64,000 bases of DNA from Burkholderia sp. HI2500 (GCF_002223055.1 NZ_NKFL01000006.1:372001-436000); one strand, 5' to 3'; positions 53,774 through 64,000 are shown, counted from the first letter of the stretch. Numbers and translations: made by a program. Notes: a model not told the origin generated them from the letters alone.

Positions 53774-54004
53774 AAGCAGGGCGGTAATCAAATCAACCAG
53801 AAAATCGCTGCAGAAAAACAGGGGCCACCGACATGTCATTCGACTAGTTTCACGCCTGCCTGCCAGGGCCAATTAAAGATTCGTCCATGAATTAGCCGGC
53901 GTCGCATCGCGACAGCCGGGGGGTACGCTTTTGTCCGCGATTTTCTGCGGCCGGCTGTTCGATTTCACGGTAATGCCAATTCCAATAACATGACGAGGGA
54001 AAGC

Positions 54005-57000
54005 ATGAATCTTGCGCGTTCGAAAAAATCCGGCGAACCGTTTCCGAAATTGCTGTTGCCGACGGGTGTTTTCCTGGCGCTGTCCGGCGCCGGTATCGTG
54101 CCCGCCTATGCGACCTGTACCACCGCGGGCACGACGGTGACCTGCTCCGGGGTCGCCAACCCGCTGGCGCCGAACTATTCGAACAACGCGAACAACGTTC
54201 ATGCCACCGTCAACGCCGGCGCGAGCGTTGGCGTGCTGCTCGGCGTCGGTGGCACCGCGATGTCGCTGACGGGCAACAACACCCAACTGACCAACAACGG
54301 CACGATCGACCCGTCGGCGCTCGGCACCGGCCTCGGCGTGCTGTCGAGCGGCACGGTGATCGGCAACGCGGCGGCGAGCGCCGGCACCACCGTCATCAAC
54401 AACGGCACGATGAACGGCTCGACCGGCGTGGCGATCAGCGGCGTGACGGGCATGGCGCTGTCGGTTCAGAACGGCACGGGCGGCACGTCGACGATCAACA
54501 ACACCGGCACGATCGGCTCGAACCCGCTGGTCGGCGCGACCCTCACCGGCGCGGATGCGCCCGTGGTCGCCGCGTACGGCGGCGCCACGGTCAACATGAC
54601 GAACAGCGGGACGATCACCGGCCGCGTGTCGCTCGGTTCGAACGGCACGCCCGGGGCGGGCAATACGTTCGTCAACTCGGGCACGATCAACGGCAGCGTG
54701 TCAATGGGCGCGAACAGCACGAACGCGTTCACCGCCGTGACGGGCTCGTCGGTCAACACGGCGGGCGGCACCGGGGGCGCTCTGAACATCACGGTCGGCC
54801 CGATCACGCTCGGTATCGCGGCGACGGGCACGGTCGACGGCGGCGCGGGCGGTGACAACACGCTCAAGCTGCAACAGGGGGCGAGCGCGAACGGCACGAT
54901 CGCGGCCAACAACTACATCAACTTCAATCACGTCGATGTCCAGAGCGGCAACTGGACGATCAACGGCGCGTCGACCGCGCAGGACGCGACGCTCGCGGGC
55001 GGCGTGGCGATCATCAACGACAACGCGTCGCTCGGCACCGGCACGATCACGGCCACCGGCGGTGCCCTGCAGGCGGGTGCGGCCGGGCTCAACGTCAGCA
55101 ACAACGTGAGCCTCGGCGCGGGCGGCCTGACGGTGCAGGGTTCGACCGGGCTTACGCTATCGGGCACGGTATCGGGCGGCGGCGCGCTGACGAAGAACGA
55201 CAGCGGCACGCTGACGCTGTCCGGCGCGAACAACTACACGGGCGGCACGAACCTGAACGCAGGCGGCCTCGTGGTCGGCAACAACGGGGCGCTCGGCACC
55301 GGTGCGCTGAACGTCAACGGCTCGGCCACGCTCGACTCGAGCACGAACGCGACGCTCAACAACACCGTCAATCTCGCCACGGGCACGACGCTGACGGTCG
55401 GCGGCAGCAACAATCTCGGACTGGCCGGCTCCATCAACGGCAACGGCGGCCTCGTGAAGAACGGTGCGGCAACGCTGACGCTGACGGGCACGAACACCTA
55501 CACCGGCGACACGACGATCAACAGCGGCACGCTCGAGCTGGGTGCCGGCGGCAGCCTCGCGGCATCCGGCACGGTGAACCTGAGCAGCGCGGGCGCGACG
55601 TTCGACCTGAGCAACGCGTCGGGCACGCAGACGGTCGGCGCGCTGGCGGGCGCGGCCGGCTCGGCCGTGAACCTCGGCGGCAATTCGCTGACGTTGAACG
55701 GCAGCGGCAATGCGACGTACGCGGGCACGATCGGCGGCACGGGCGGCGTGACGCTGTCGGGCACGGGCACGCAGACGTTGACCGGCGCCAACGTGTACAC
55801 GGGCGGAACGAACCTGAACGGCGGCAACCTCTCCGTCGGCAGCAATACGGCGCTCGGCCTCGGCGCGGTGAACGTGAACGGCTCGTCGACGCTCGACGCG
55901 ATCACTAACGTATCGCTCGCGAACGGTGTCAACATCGCCACCGGCACGACGCTGACACTCGGCGGCAGCACGAATCTCGGCCTAAACGGCACGGTCTCGG
56001 GTGGCGGCGGTCTCGTGAAGAACGGCGCGGCGACCGTGACGCTGTCCGGCGCAAACAACTACGCCGGCGGCACGACCCTGAACGCAGGCGGCCTGGTGCT
56101 CGGCAACAATGCGGCGCTCGGCACGGGCGCGCTGACCGTCGGCGGCGCGGCGACGCTCGATACGAGCACGAACCTGTCGGTCAACAACGCCGTCAACCTC
56201 AACACCGGTTCGACTCTGACACTGGGCGGCAGCAATGCCCTCACGCTGAACGGCGGCATCGCCGGCGCGGGCGGGCTCGTGAAGGACGGCGCGGCGACCA
56301 CGACGTTGACGGCCGCGAACACCTACACGGGCGGCACGACGATCAACGCGGGCACGCTGGCGATCAGCGGGGGCGGCAGCCTTGCGGCGACGGGCGCGGT
56401 GAACCTGGCCGGTGCGGGTGCGACGCTCGACGTGAGCGCCGCGACCGGTGCGCAGTCGATCGGTGCGCTGTCCGGTGTCGCCGGGACGAACGTCGCGCTG
56501 GGCGGTAACGCGCTGACGCTGGGCGGAACCGCCAGCGGCACCTTCAGCGGTGCGATCGGCGGCACCGGCAGCCTGACGCTGGCCGGCACCGGCACGCAGA
56601 CGCTGAACGGCGCGAGCACCTACTCGGGCGGCACGAACCTGAGCGGCGGCAGCAGCGTGGTACTCGGCAACAACAGCGCGCTCGGTACCGGCGCGGTGAA
56701 CGTCGCGGGCGCGGCAACGCTCGACACGAACACGAACGTGTCGGTCGCCAACGCGGTCAGTCTCGGCAACGGTTCGACGCTGACGCTGGGCGGCAGCAAT
56801 GCGCTCGCGTTGAGCGGCGGCATTTCCGGCGCGGGCGGTCTCGTGAAGAACGGCCCGGCGACCACGACGCTGACGGGTGCGAACACCTACACGGGCGGCA
56901 CGACGATCAACGCGGGCACGCTGGCGGTGGGCGCCGGCGGCAGCCTGGCGGCGACGGGCGCGGTGAACCTGGCAGGCGCGGGCGCGGCGCTCGACCTGGG

Positions 57001-60000
57001 CGCGGCGACCAGCGCCCAGACGATCGGTGCGCTGTCGGGTGTCGCGGGGACGGCCGTCAACATGGGCGGCAACGGGCTGACGCTGGGCGGGACCGCCAGC
57101 GGCACCTTCAGCGGCGTGATCGGCGGCACCGGCAGCCTGACGCTGGCCGGTACCGGCACGCAGACCCTGACGGGCGCGAACGTCTATACGGGCGGCACGA
57201 ACCTGAACAGCGGCGGCCTGGTGCTCGGCAACAACGGGGCGCTCGGCGGCGGCGCGCTGAACGTCGGCGGCGCGGCGACGCTCGACACGAGCGCGAGCCT
57301 GTCGGTCAACAACGCGGTCAATCTCGGCACCGGCGCGACGCTGACGCTCGGCGGCAGCAACGCGCTCACGTTGAACGGCGACATCACCGGCGCGGGTGCC
57401 CTCGTGAAGAACGGCGCGGCGACGACGACGCTGACGAGCGCGGCCAACTACACGGGGGGCACGACGATCAACGCGGGCACGCTGGCGCTCGGTGCCGGCG
57501 GCAGCCTGGCGGCGACGGGCGCGGTGAACGTGGCCGGTGCGGGCGCGACGCTCGACCTGAGCGGCGCGACGGGCGCACAGACGATCGGCGCGCTGAGCGG
57601 CGTCGCCGGCTCGGCCGTGAGCCTCGGCGCGAACGGCCTGACGCTGAGCGGAACCGCCAGCGGCAATTTCGGCGGCACGATCGGCGGCACCGGCGGCCTG
57701 ACCGTGGCCGGCACGGGCACGCAAACGCTGTCCGGTACGAACACGTACACGGGCGGCACGACGATCAACGGCGGCAGCACGCTGGCGCTCGGCGCGGGCG
57801 GCAGTCTCGCGTCGACGGGTACGGTGAACCTCGCCGGCACGGGCGCGACGTTCAACCTGAGCGGCGCATCGGGCCCGCAGGCGATCGGCGCGCTGACCGG
57901 GGTGGCCGGCACGAACGTGAATCTCGGTGCGAATGCGTTGACGTTGAACGGCAGCACCAATGGCACGTTCGGCGGCGTGATCGGCGGCGCCGGTAGCGTA
58001 ACGTTCGCGGGTACCGGCACGCAGACGCTGACGGGCGCCAATACGTACACGGGTGGCACGACGATCAACGGTGGCAGCACGCTGGCGCTGGGTGCGGGCG
58101 GCAGCCTCGCGTCGGGCGGCGCAGTGAATCTCGCCGGTGCGGGCGCGACGTTCAACCTGAGCGGCGCATCGGGCGCGCAGACGATCGGCGCGTTGAATGG
58201 CGCGGCCAGTACGAACGTGGATCTGGGCGCGAACGGGCTGACGCTGAGCGGCACCGCCAGCGGCACGTTCGGCGGCGTGATCGGCGGCACCGGCAGCGTG
58301 ACGTTCGCGGGCACCGGCACGCAGACGCTTATGGGTGCGAACACCTATACGGGCGGCACGACCATCAACGGCGGCAGCACACTGGCGTTGGGCGCGGGCG
58401 GCAGCCTCGCATCGGGCAGTGCGGTGAATCTCGCCGGCACGGGTGCGACGTTCAACCTGAGCGGCGCATCAGGCCCGCAGGCGATCGGCACGCTGAGCGG
58501 TATCGACGGCACGAGCGTGAACCTGGGCGCGAATGCGCTGACGTTGAACGGCAGCACCAACGGCACGTTCGGCGGCGTGATCGGTGGCACCGGCAGCGTG
58601 ACGTTCGCGGGTACCGGCACGCAGACGCTGACGGGTGCGAATACCTACACGGGCGGTACGACGATCAACGGTGGCAGCACGGTGGCGCTGGGTGCGGGCG
58701 GCAGCCTCACGTCGGGCGGCGCGGTGAATCTCGCCGGCGCGGGCGCGACGTTCAACCTGAGCGGCGCATCGGGCACGCAGACGATCGGTGCGTTGAATGG
58801 CGCGGCCAATACGAACGTGGATCTGGGCGCGAACGGGTTGACGTTGAGCGGGACTGCCAGCGGCACGTTCGGTGGTGCGATCGGCGGCACCGGGGGGGTG
58901 ACGTTCGCGGGCACCGGCACGCAGACGCTGACGGGTGCGAATACCTACACGGGCGGCACGACGATCGATGCCGGCAGCACGCTCGCGTTGGGCGCGGGCG
59001 GCAGCCTCGCGACGGGTAGCACGGTGAACCTGGCCGGCACGGGCGCGACGTTCAACCTGAGCGGCGCATCGGGCCCGCAGATACTCGGCACGCTGAGCGG
59101 CATCGGCGGCACGAGCGTGAACCTGGGCGCCAATGCGCTGACGTTGAACGGCAGCACCAACGGCACGTTCGGCGGCGTGATCGGCGGCACCGGCAGCGTG
59201 ACGTTCGCGGGTACCGGTACGCAGACGCTGACGGGGGCGAACACGTACACGGGCGGCACGACCATCAACGGCGGCAGCACGCTGGCGCTCGGCGCGGGCG
59301 GCAGTCTCGCGTCGGGCAGCGCGGTGAATCTGGCCGGCACGGGCGCAACGCTCAACCTGAGCGGCGCATCGGGCACGCAGACGCTCGGCACGCTGTCCGG
59401 CGGCGCAGGCACGAACGTGAACCTCGGCGCGAATGGACTCACGCTGAACGGCAGCGGCAACAACACGTTCGGCGGCGCGATCGGCGGCACCGGCAGCGTG
59501 ACGTTCGCGGGCGCCGGCACGCAGACGCTGACGGGCGCGAATACCTACACGGGCGGTACGACGATCAACGGTGGCAGCACGCTGGCATTGAGTGCGGGCG
59601 GCAGCCTCGCGTCGGGCAGCACGGTGAACCTGGCCGGCACGGGGGCGACGTTCGACGTGAGCGGCGCGACGGGTGCGCAGACACTCGGTGCGTTGAACGG
59701 CGCGGGCGGCACGAACGTGAACCTCGGCGGCAACGCACTGACGTTGAACGGAAGCGGCGGGACGTTCGGCGGCGCGATCGGCGGCACCGGCAGCGTGACG
59801 TTCGCGGGCGCCGGCACACAGACGCTGACGGGGGCGAACACGTACACGGGCGGCACGACGATCAACGGTGGAAGCACGCTGGCGCTCGGCGCGGGCGGCA
59901 GCCTCGCGTCGGGTAGCGCAGTGAATCTGGCCGGCACGGGCGCAATGCTCAACCTGAGCGGCGCATCGGGCGCGCAGACGCTCGGCACGCTGTCCGGCGG

Positions 60001-62611
60001 CACCGGCACGAACGTGAACCTCGGCGCGAATGGGCTCACGCTGAACGGCAGCGGCAACAACACGTTCGGCGGCGCGATCGGCGGCACCGGCAGCGTGACG
60101 TTCGCGGGCGCCGGCACGCAAACGCTGACGGGCGCGAACACCTACACGGGCGGCACGACCATCAACGGCGGCAGCACGCTGGCGCTCGGTGCGGGCGGCA
60201 GCCTCGCGTCGGGCAGCACGGTGAATCTGGCCGGCACGGGGGCGACGTTCAACGTGAGCGGCGCGACGGGCGCACAGACGATTGGTGCGCTGAACGGCGG
60301 CGCCGGCACGAACGTGACCCTCGGCACGAATGCGCTCACGCTGAACGGCAGCGGCAACGGCACGTTCGGTGGCGCGATCGGCGGCGCGGGCGGCGTGACG
60401 TTCGCCGGCACCGGCACGCAGACACTGACGGGCGCGAACACCTACACGGGCGGCACGACGATCAACGGCGGCAGCACGCTGGCACTTGGCGCGGGCGGCA
60501 GCCTCGCGTCGACGGGCGCGGTGAATCTCGCGGGCGCGGGGGCGACGTTCGATGCGAGCGGCGCGACAGGCGCGCAGACGATCGGTACGTTGAACGGCGC
60601 GGCCGGCGCGACCGTCAATCTCGGCGCCAATGCGTTGACGTTGAACGGCAGCGGCAACGGCACGTTCGGCGGGACGATCGGCGGCACGGGCGGCGTGACG
60701 ATCGCCGGCACCGGCATCCAGACGCTGACGGGCGCGAACACGTATACGGGCGGCACCACGATCGCGGCCGGCGGCGCGCTGCAACTCGGCAACGGCGGCA
60801 CGTCGGGCAGCATCGCCGGCAATGTCGTCGACAACGGCGCGCTGATCGTCAACCAATCCGGCAACGTGACGATTGCAAGCGTGCTGTCCGGCACCGGTTC
60901 GCTCACGCAGGCCGGCAGCGGGCAACTGACGCTGACGGGCGCCAGCACGCTGAGCGGCCCGACCACGGTCAGCGCGGGCACGCTCGCCGTGAACGGTTCG
61001 CTCGGACAGTCGACCGTGACCGTGCAGAACGGTGCGACGGTCACGGGCACCGGCACGATCGGCGGCCTCGTGGTGCAGGGCGGCGCGACGGCGGCCGCGT
61101 CGCAGCCGGGCGCGGCGCTGAACGTGGGCGGCAACGTCACGTTCCAGCCGGGCTCGACGTTCCAGGTCGCGGCCTCGCCGCAGCAAAGCGGCAGTCTCGC
61201 GGCAAGCGGCACGGCGACGCTGAACGGCGGCACCGTGCAGGTGCTGGCGAACCAGAGCGGCTACCAGCCGAGCACGACCTATACGATCCTTTCCGCAGGG
61301 TCGGGCGTGCAGGGCACGTTCAGCCAGGTGAATGCGAACTACGCGTTCCTCGCGCCGACGCTCAGCTACGATCCGGATCACGTGTACCTGCGGCTGGTCT
61401 CGAACGGTACCGCGTTTCCCGATGTCGCGACGACGCCGAACCAGCGCTCGGTCGCGGGCGCGCTCGGCGGGCTCGGCGCCGGCAACCCGCTGTACGACGC
61501 CGTGGTGACGACCGATGCGACGACCGCACGCCGCGCCTACGGGCTGCTCGACGGTGAACTGCAGGCGAGCCTGAAGAGCATGCTGCTGCTCGACAGCCGC
61601 TATGTGCGCGACGCGGTGACCGATCGTGTCCGCCAGGGCCTCGCGCCGGGATCGGGCCCGCTCGCGGCGCTGTCGTCGGGGGGCGCGGCCTTGTGCGGCG
61701 ACAACACGGCCGGCGCGGTCGACCCGACGCTGCCGCCGGAACGCCGGATCGGCTCGCGCGACGGCTGCTACGGCGGCACGCCTTACCAGCCGGTCGTCTG
61801 GGGGCAGGCGTTCGGCGGCCGCAGCCGGCTCACCGGCGACGGCAACGCGTCGACGGTCAACCGCAGCATGACGGGCTTCATCGCCGGTGCCGACATGGCG
61901 CTCAACGACAAGTGGCGAGCGGGCCTGGCCGCGGGTGTCACGCACAGCTCGCTCGACAATGACCAGAGTTCGTCGGCGTCGGTGAACAGCTACTACCTGT
62001 CGCTGTACGGCGGCGCGCAGTACGGCGCGCTCGGCGTGCGCGGCGGCGCGTCGTACACGTGGTACCGGATCAACAGCGACCGTTCGCCGGGCTTCGCGGG
62101 CTTCTCCGATCATGATTCGGCCGGCTACGACGCGAATTCGGCGCAGGTGTTCGGCGAAGTCGGCTACGCGCTGCCGGTCGGGCCCGTGGCGATCGAACCG
62201 TTCGCGGGCCTCGCGTATGTGAACCTGCACACCGACGGCTATACGGAAACCGGTGGCGCGGCCGCGCTGCGCGCCGGCGGCGAGACGACGCACGTCGGCT
62301 TCTCGACCCTCGGCGTGCGCGCGGCGTCGCAGCTCGGCTCGATCGCGAGCGGCACGTTCACCGCACGCGGGACGGTCGGCTGGCGGCATGCGTTCGGCAA
62401 CGTGACGCCGTCATCGGCGTTCACGTTCGCGAACGGCGGCACGTCGTTCCAGGTATCGGGCGTGCCGATTGCTCGCGACAGCGCCGTGCTCGAGGCCGGC
62501 ATCGACGCGAACATCACGAAGCGCCTGACACTCGGCCTCACGTACAGCGGCCAGTACGGCAGCGGCGTGCGCGACAACGCGATACTCGGCAACATCCTGT
62601 GGAAGTTCTGA
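54005..62611 (+). CDS. Giant autotransporter adhesin with passenger repeats
   Basis: About 2,868 residues, type Va secretion. The start at 54005 has AGGGA five bases upstream; an ATG at 53990 is also in frame. A signal peptide (to about residue 38, YATCTT) is followed by a Gly/Thr/Asn/Ala-rich passenger of repeated beta strands (PATR, TIGR02601-like: TYTGGTTINGGSTLALGAGG). From about residue 390 to 1240 two repeat types alternate; from 1240 to 2240 the passenger is ten near-identical 100-residue units. Residues 2590-2868 form the autotransporter barrel (WGQAFGG...) ending WKF. Surface adhesion or biofilm role is inferred. Aromatic and charged residues are rare in the passenger, as in fibrous beta-helices. 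Confidence 0.93.
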   Translation: MNLARSKKSGEPFPKLLLPTGVFLALSGAGIVPAYATCTTAGTTVTCSGVANPLAPNYSNNANNVHATVNAGASVGVLLGVGGTAMSLTGNNTQLTNNGTIDPSALGTGLGVLSSGTVIGNAAASAGTTVINNGTMNGSTGVAISGVTGMALSVQNGTGGTSTINNTGTIGSNPLVGATLTGADAPVVAAYGGATVNMTNSGTITGRVSLGSNGTPGAGNTFVNSGTINGSVSMGANSTNAFTAVTGSSVNTAGGTGGALNITVGPITLGIAATGTVDGGAGGDNTLKLQQGASANGTIAANNYINFNHVDVQSGNWTINGASTAQDATLAGGVAIINDNASLGTGTITATGGALQAGAAGLNVSNNVSLGAGGLTVQGSTGLTLSGTVSGGGALTKNDSGTLTLSGANNYTGGTNLNAGGLVVGNNGALGTGALNVNGSATLDSSTNATLNNTVNLATGTTLTVGGSNNLGLAGSINGNGGLVKNGAATLTLTGTNTYTGDTTINSGTLELGAGGSLAASGTVNLSSAGATFDLSNASGTQTVGALAGAAGSAVNLGGNSLTLNGSGNATYAGTIGGTGGVTLSGTGTQTLTGANVYTGGTNLNGGNLSVGSNTALGLGAVNVNGSSTLDAITNVSLANGVNIATGTTLTLGGSTNLGLNGTVSGGGGLVKNGAATVTLSGANNYAGGTTLNAGGLVLGNNAALGTGALTVGGAATLDTSTNLSVNNAVNLNTGSTLTLGGSNALTLNGGIAGAGGLVKDGAATTTLTAANTYTGGTTINAGTLAISGGGSLAATGAVNLAGAGATLDVSAATGAQSIGALSGVAGTNVALGGNALTLGGTASGTFSGAIGGTGSLTLAGTGTQTLNGASTYSGGTNLSGGSSVVLGNNSALGTGAVNVAGAATLDTNTNVSVANAVSLGNGSTLTLGGSNALALSGGISGAGGLVKNGPATTTLTGANTYTGGTTINAGTLAVGAGGSLAATGAVNLAGAGAALDLGAATSAQTIGALSGVAGTAVNMGGNGLTLGGTASGTFSGVIGGTGSLTLAGTGTQTLTGANVYTGGTNLNSGGLVLGNNGALGGGALNVGGAATLDTSASLSVNNAVNLGTGATLTLGGSNALTLNGDITGAGALVKNGAATTTLTSAANYTGGTTINAGTLALGAGGSLAATGAVNVAGAGATLDLSGATGAQTIGALSGVAGSAVSLGANGLTLSGTASGNFGGTIGGTGGLTVAGTGTQTLSGTNTYTGGTTINGGSTLALGAGGSLASTGTVNLAGTGATFNLSGASGPQAIGALTGVAGTNVNLGANALTLNGSTNGTFGGVIGGAGSVTFAGTGTQTLTGANTYTGGTTINGGSTLALGAGGSLASGGAVNLAGAGATFNLSGASGAQTIGALNGAASTNVDLGANGLTLSGTASGTFGGVIGGTGSVTFAGTGTQTLMGANTYTGGTTINGGSTLALGAGGSLASGSAVNLAGTGATFNLSGASGPQAIGTLSGIDGTSVNLGANALTLNGSTNGTFGGVIGGTGSVTFAGTGTQTLTGANTYTGGTTINGGSTVALGAGGSLTSGGAVNLAGAGATFNLSGASGTQTIGALNGAANTNVDLGANGLTLSGTASGTFGGAIGGTGGVTFAGTGTQTLTGANTYTGGTTIDAGSTLALGAGGSLATGSTVNLAGTGATFNLSGASGPQILGTLSGIGGTSVNLGANALTLNGSTNGTFGGVIGGTGSVTFAGTGTQTLTGANTYTGGTTINGGSTLALGAGGSLASGSAVNLAGTGATLNLSGASGTQTLGTLSGGAGTNVNLGANGLTLNGSGNNTFGGAIGGTGSVTFAGAGTQTLTGANTYTGGTTINGGSTLALSAGGSLASGSTVNLAGTGATFDVSGATGAQTLGALNGAGGTNVNLGGNALTLNGSGGTFGGAIGGTGSVTFAGAGTQTLTGANTYTGGTTINGGSTLALGAGGSLASGSAVNLAGTGAMLNLSGASGAQTLGTLSGGTGTNVNLGANGLTLNGSGNNTFGGAIGGTGSVTFAGAGTQTLTGANTYTGGTTINGGSTLALGAGGSLASGSTVNLAGTGATFNVSGATGAQTIGALNGGAGTNVTLGTNALTLNGSGNGTFGGAIGGAGGVTFAGTGTQTLTGANTYTGGTTINGGSTLALGAGGSLASTGAVNLAGAGATFDASGATGAQTIGTLNGAAGATVNLGANALTLNGSGNGTFGGTIGGTGGVTIAGTGIQTLTGANTYTGGTTIAAGGALQLGNGGTSGSIAGNVVDNGALIVNQSGNVTIASVLSGTGSLTQAGSGQLTLTGASTLSGPTTVSAGTLAVNGSLGQSTVTVQNGATVTGTGTIGGLVVQGGATAAASQPGAALNVGGNVTFQPGSTFQVAASPQQSGSLAASGTATLNGGTVQVLANQSGYQPSTTYTILSAGSGVQGTFSQVNANYAFLAPTLSYDPDHVYLRLVSNGTAFPDVATTPNQRSVAGALGGLGAGNPLYDAVVTTDATTARRAYGLLDGELQASLKSMLLLDSRYVRDAVTDRVRQGLAPGSGPLAALSSGGAALCGDNTAGAVDPTLPPERRIGSRDGCYGGTPYQPVVWGQAFGGRSRLTGDGNASTVNRSMTGFIAGADMALNDKWRAGLAAGVTHSSLDNDQSSSASVNSYYLSLYGGAQYGALGVRGGASYTWYRINSDRSPGFAGFSDHDSAGYDANSAQVFGEVGYALPVGPVAIEPFAGLAYVNLHTDGYTETGGAAALRAGGETTHVGFSTLGVRAASQLGSIASGTFTARGTVGWRHAFGNVTPSSAFTFANGGTSFQVSGVPIARDSAVLEAGIDANITKRLTLGLTYSGQYGSGVRDNAILGNILWKF
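57721..60717 (+). repeat. Ten tandem ~300-bp repeats inside the adhesin gene
   Basis: The anchor CAGACGCTG-ACGGGCGC-type segment recurs at 57721, 58021, 58321, 58621, 58921, 59221, 59521, 59818, 60118, 60418 and 60718: nine steps of 300 and one of 297 bases, all in frame. Units alternate in two versions (ending STNGTFGG or TASGTFGG in the first half, SGNNTFGG or ATGAQ types later), so the higher-order period is about 600 bases. Confidence 0.93.
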
Positions 62612-62766
62612 GCGGTTACTGATGTGCCTGAACGCGACGCCATGCGGCGACGGCAACGTCGCACGGTGTCGCGGCCTTTTTCCTCGCTGCGCACGTTCCC
62701 GGTTCTGTCCTATCCTGTGCGAAACACGCGACGCGCCGCGCGTTGCGACCCGACACAGGAGCATCG

Positions 62767-64000
62767 ATGCCGAATCACGCTGAAGCCACGACGACCCAGG
62801 CGCCGCAAGTCGCGCCTGTTGCCCCGATCGCACCGACGGGCCCCGCCTTCATCGCGCCTGAAGCCGATCCGCAGGCACTGGCGCGCAACAACCAGTACGT
62901 GCTGAAATCCGGCGACGCGTTCGTGGTCAGCGACGCGCTCGGCGACATCGGCGGTCACGACGACGGCCTGTTCGTTGACGACATGCGCGTGCTGTCGACG
63001 TGGCGCCTGACCTTCGGCGGTCGCGCGCCGTCGCTGCTGTCGGGCGCGACCAGCGCCGACAACGCGTCGTTCACCGCACACCTGACGAACCGTCCGCTGC
63101 CGCCGCTCGGCGGCCACGAAACGCCCGAAGGCGTGATCCACATCGAGCGGATGCGCGTGCTCGCGGGCGACGTGCTTTACGAAGCGCTGACGCTGACGAA
63201 CTACGGCGCGAGCGAAGCCGAGGTGCCGCTGTCGCTGTCGTTCGCGGCCGATTTCAAGGACATGTTCGAGGTGCGCGGCACACAGCGCCCGAAGCGCGGC
63301 ACCGTGGCGGCGCCGCGTGTGGACGCGGGCGCGGTGCGGCTGCGCTATGACGGCCTCGACAGCGTCGAGCGCAACGTGACCGTGCATTTCTCGCCGGCGC
63401 CCGATGCGCTGTCGGTCGATCGTGCCGACTACACGCTGACGATCGCCGCGCAGGCCTGCGTGTCGATCTACCTGACCGTCGACGCGACGCTCGGCCCCGC
63501 GCATGCGGAAGGGCCGGGGTGCGGCCGCGTCGCGCTGCGCACCGCGCTCGTCGGCGTGCACCGCGAGATGCGCGCGCGGCGCGAATCGATGGCGCGCGTG
63601 AACACCGGCAATCCGCTGTTCGACGCGTGGCTCGACCGCTCGCTCGCGGATCTCGGGCTGCTCACGACGCAGCTCGACACGGGGCCGTACCCGTACGCGG
63701 GCATTCCGTGGTTCTCGACGCCGTTCGGCCGCGACGCGGTGATCACGTCGCTGCAGATGTTGTGGCTGCAGCCGTCGCTCGCGCGCGGCGTGCTGCGCTT
63801 TCTGGCCGAGCACCAGGCGCGCGAGACGTCCGCATTCCGCGACGCGGAGCCCGGCAAGATCATGCACGAGTTCCGCCGCAGCGAGATGGCCGCGACCGGC
63901 GAGGTGCCGTTCGCGCTGTACTACGGTGGGGTCGATACGACGCCGCTGTTCATCGTGCTCGCGGGCGCATACGTCGAACGCACCGGCGACGATGCGCTGA
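62767..64000 (+). CDS. Amylo-alpha-1,6-glucosidase / glycogen debranching-type enzyme (5' part, truncated)
   Basis: The gene starts at 62767 after GGAG and runs off the right edge with 411 codons visible. Residues about 40-240 match the N-terminal bis domain of bacterial debranching enzymes (LKSGDAFVVSDALGDI, DDMRVLSTWRL), and from about 285 the (alpha/alpha)6 catalytic part begins (TGPYPYAGIPWFSTPFGRDAVITSLQM, described in part), typical of GH family 63/133-like enzymes. It probably removes alpha-1,6 branches from glycogen or trehalose-related glucans. A Pro/Ala-rich linker of about 30 residues opens the protein. Confidence 0.9.
   Translation, partial: MPNHAEATTTQAPQVAPVAPIAPTGPAFIAPEADPQALARNNQYVLKSGDAFVVSDALGDIGGHDDGLFVDDMRVLSTWRLTFGGRAPSLLSGATSADNASFTAHLTNRPLPPLGGHETPEGVIHIERMRVLAGDVLYEALTLTNYGASEAEVPLSLSFAADFKDMFEVRGTQRPKRGTVAAPRVDAGAVRLRYDGLDSVERNVTVHFSPAPDALSVDRADYTLTIAAQACVSIYLTVDATLGPAHAEGPGCGRVALRTALVGVHREMRARRESMARVNTGNPLFDAWLDRSLADLGLLTTQLDTGPYPYAGIPWFSTPFGRDAVITSLQMLWLQPSLARGVLRFLAEHQARETSAFRDAEPGKIMHEFRRSEMAATGEVPFALYYGGVDTTPLFIVLAGAYVERTGDDAL

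Noticed and set aside
57721..60717. Regular repeats as a CRISPR array
   Set aside because: Units are 300 bp, coding, in frame and contiguous, without spacers.
58469..62389. A 1,306-codon open frame on the minus strand opposite the adhesin
   Set aside because: It is Arg/Ala-rich and mirrors the 300-bp repeats; it is an antisense shadow of a stop-poor GC-rich repeat gene, with no ribosome site or recognisable domain.

Overview
The window is a GC-rich, densely coded chromosomal segment of a betaproteobacterium, almost certainly Burkholderia and probably the B. cepacia complex. This is inferred from codon bias, gene content (valine-catabolic mms operon, MacAB-type efflux operon, NfeD/slipin pair, DUF1488 protein, type Vd patatin, giant repeat-rich autotransporter) and protein-level resemblance; no search was run. 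There is no rRNA, tRNA, CRISPR array, prophage or insertion sequence that I can recognise.

Layout. 1-5.2 kb: the 5' part of a sigma-54 activator, a degenerate tandem repeat upstream of it, small proteins and an NCS2 purine permease. 5.3-10.7 kb: a short DsbC-like thiol isomerase, small proteins, and a leftward operon of an M24 peptidase-like protein, an alpha/beta-hydrolase::short-chain-dehydrogenase fusion (EphD-like), a predicted di-iron hydrolase and a small ribbon-helix-helix-like protein. 11.2-15 kb: a Tat-exported HAD phosphatase and a slipin/NfeD pair. 15-23.8 kb: an AraC-type regulator divergent from a six-gene valine/isobutyrate operon (acyl-CoA dehydrogenase, acyl-CoA synthetase, mmsA, mmsB, enoyl-CoA hydratase, 3-hydroxyisobutyryl-CoA hydrolase). 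23.9-33 kb: an aromatic-acid-type MFS importer, a LysR/MFS-exporter divergent pair, and a MacA-MacB-outer-membrane-factor efflux operon.

33.1-36 kb is a visibly lower-GC island: a secreted six-cysteine mini-protein, a DUF1835/DUF3658-like protein and a full-length DsbC-like isomerase on one strand, followed by decayed copies of the neighbouring methyltransferase gene. 36-45.7 kb carries an HD phosphohydrolase, an XRE regulator with a lipoprotein, a membrane protein fused to a permuted papain-like domain, RNase T2, an isochorismatase-like protein that appears to lack its catalytic residues, an outer-membrane barrel and glutaminase. 45.9-53.4 kb carries an OmpR/histidine-kinase pair, an azoreductase, a type Vd patatin autotransporter, a solitary MreB paralogue preceded by a near-consensus flagellar sigma-28 promoter, and a SanA-like protein. 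54-62.6 kb is a single autotransporter adhesin gene of about 2,870 codons with a 3-kb tract of 300-bp tandem repeats, and the window ends inside a glycogen-debranching-type gene.

The strongest candidates for something undescribed are the low-GC island (disulfide-rich secreted peptide with its own isomerase), the sigma-28 promoter in front of the lone mreB paralogue, the decayed tandem methyltransferase copies, and the palindromic sites in the AT-rich leader of the giant adhesin.
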